Positions 63,954-64,000 of a DNA stretch of 64,000 nt are shown piece after piece; the stretch's first letter is position 1, and each line of letters starts with the position of its first letter. The translations under genes were made by a program, and so were the position numbers. Below the pieces are notes generated by a model. The model saw only the letters and a list, made by a program, of their open reading frames with translations, was not told the DNA's origin and did no database searches. This DNA is from Buchananella hordeovulneris (GTDB lineage Bacteria > Actinomycetota > Actinomycetes > Actinomycetales > Actinomycetaceae), in contig NZ_MQVS01000001.1 of the NCBI RefSeq assembly GCF_001907235.1, forward strand, positions 186,001 through 250,000. Reading direction: 5' to 3'.

Positions 63954-64000
63954 GTGCTTATCTCTCAGCGTCCTACCCTGACCGAGGAGGTTGTCTCCGA
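63954..64000 (+). CDS. rpoA: RNA polymerase alpha subunit, first 15 codons
   Basis: GTG 63954, seven bases or so after GAAAGGA, opens a frame reading LISQRPTLTEEVVS, the conserved N terminus of the alpha subunit. It runs off the right edge. Confidence 0.9.
   Translation, partial: MLISQRPTLTEEVVS

Noticed and set aside
63862-63954. Loss of rpsD between rpsK and rpoA as a defect
   Set aside because: Some actinobacteria keep rpsD elsewhere, so its absence here is not by itself unusual.

Overview
The window is high-GC bacterial DNA (by eye close to 70% G+C, with one clearly lower patch). Dense same-strand operons, many GTG starts, several apparent leaderless genes and the gene orders rplY-pth-mfd and eno-ftsB-DUF501-ppx point to an actinobacterium. 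An Actinomycetaceae-like organism would fit, but I cannot name a genus from sequence alone. No phage, rRNA operon, CRISPR array or intact transposase is visible.

Layout. 1-5445 (minus strand): a tightly overlapping envelope or exopolysaccharide operon with one MurG-like and two GT4 glycosyltransferases, an ABC exporter and the start of another gene. 5635-10040: an Asp-rich membrane-anchored protein, a small membrane protein, then a gtrB-gtrA-integral-membrane-protein cassette like those that decorate surface glycans. 10071-12454: FprA-type ferredoxin-NADP reductase and an HtpX protease. 12451-16850 (minus): an agmatine deiminase operon (agmatine deiminase, antiporter, putrescine carbamoyltransferase) with a TetR regulator and two 16-bp palindromic operators. 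17001-18322: YajQ, tRNA-Tyr, tRNA-Thr, tRNA-Met and ribosomal protein L33. 18717-18953: an unexplained array of short inverted and direct repeats. 19057-21008: a NarL-type two-component pair. 21128-25714: a fused double-hotdog dehydratase, an MFS transporter, MurB and adenosine deaminase. 25872-31304: L25, Pth and Mfd, with a second complex repeat array between L25 and Pth.

31301-35665 separates mfd from eno and looks like an accessory region: a WYL regulator, a dienelactone-hydrolase-like protein, a GNAT protein, a DUF2004-like protein, and a small WXG/LXG-like cassette that ends in a truncated calpain-type cysteine protease and a low-GC membrane protein. This cassette is the most unusual coding content. 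35953-41313: enolase, FtsB/DivIC, DUF501, Ppx/GppA, then a PadR regulator with its HAAS-type membrane partner. 41453-46894: NhaA, a tRNA with UAA anticodon but a short variable loop, a second two-component system and an ABC-2 transporter. 47109-48501: a BI-1/YccA protein and an FKBP isomerase.

49203-64000 (plus): the long ribosomal protein locus S10-L3-L4-L23-L2-S19-L22-S3-L16-L29-S17-L14-L24-L5-S14-S8-L6-L18-S5-L30-L15, then secY-adk-map-lipoprotein-infA-L36-S13-S11 and the first bases of rpoA. A structured leader of about 285 nt precedes S10. The conserved housekeeping blocks are joined by accessory material that lies mostly in the gaps between them.
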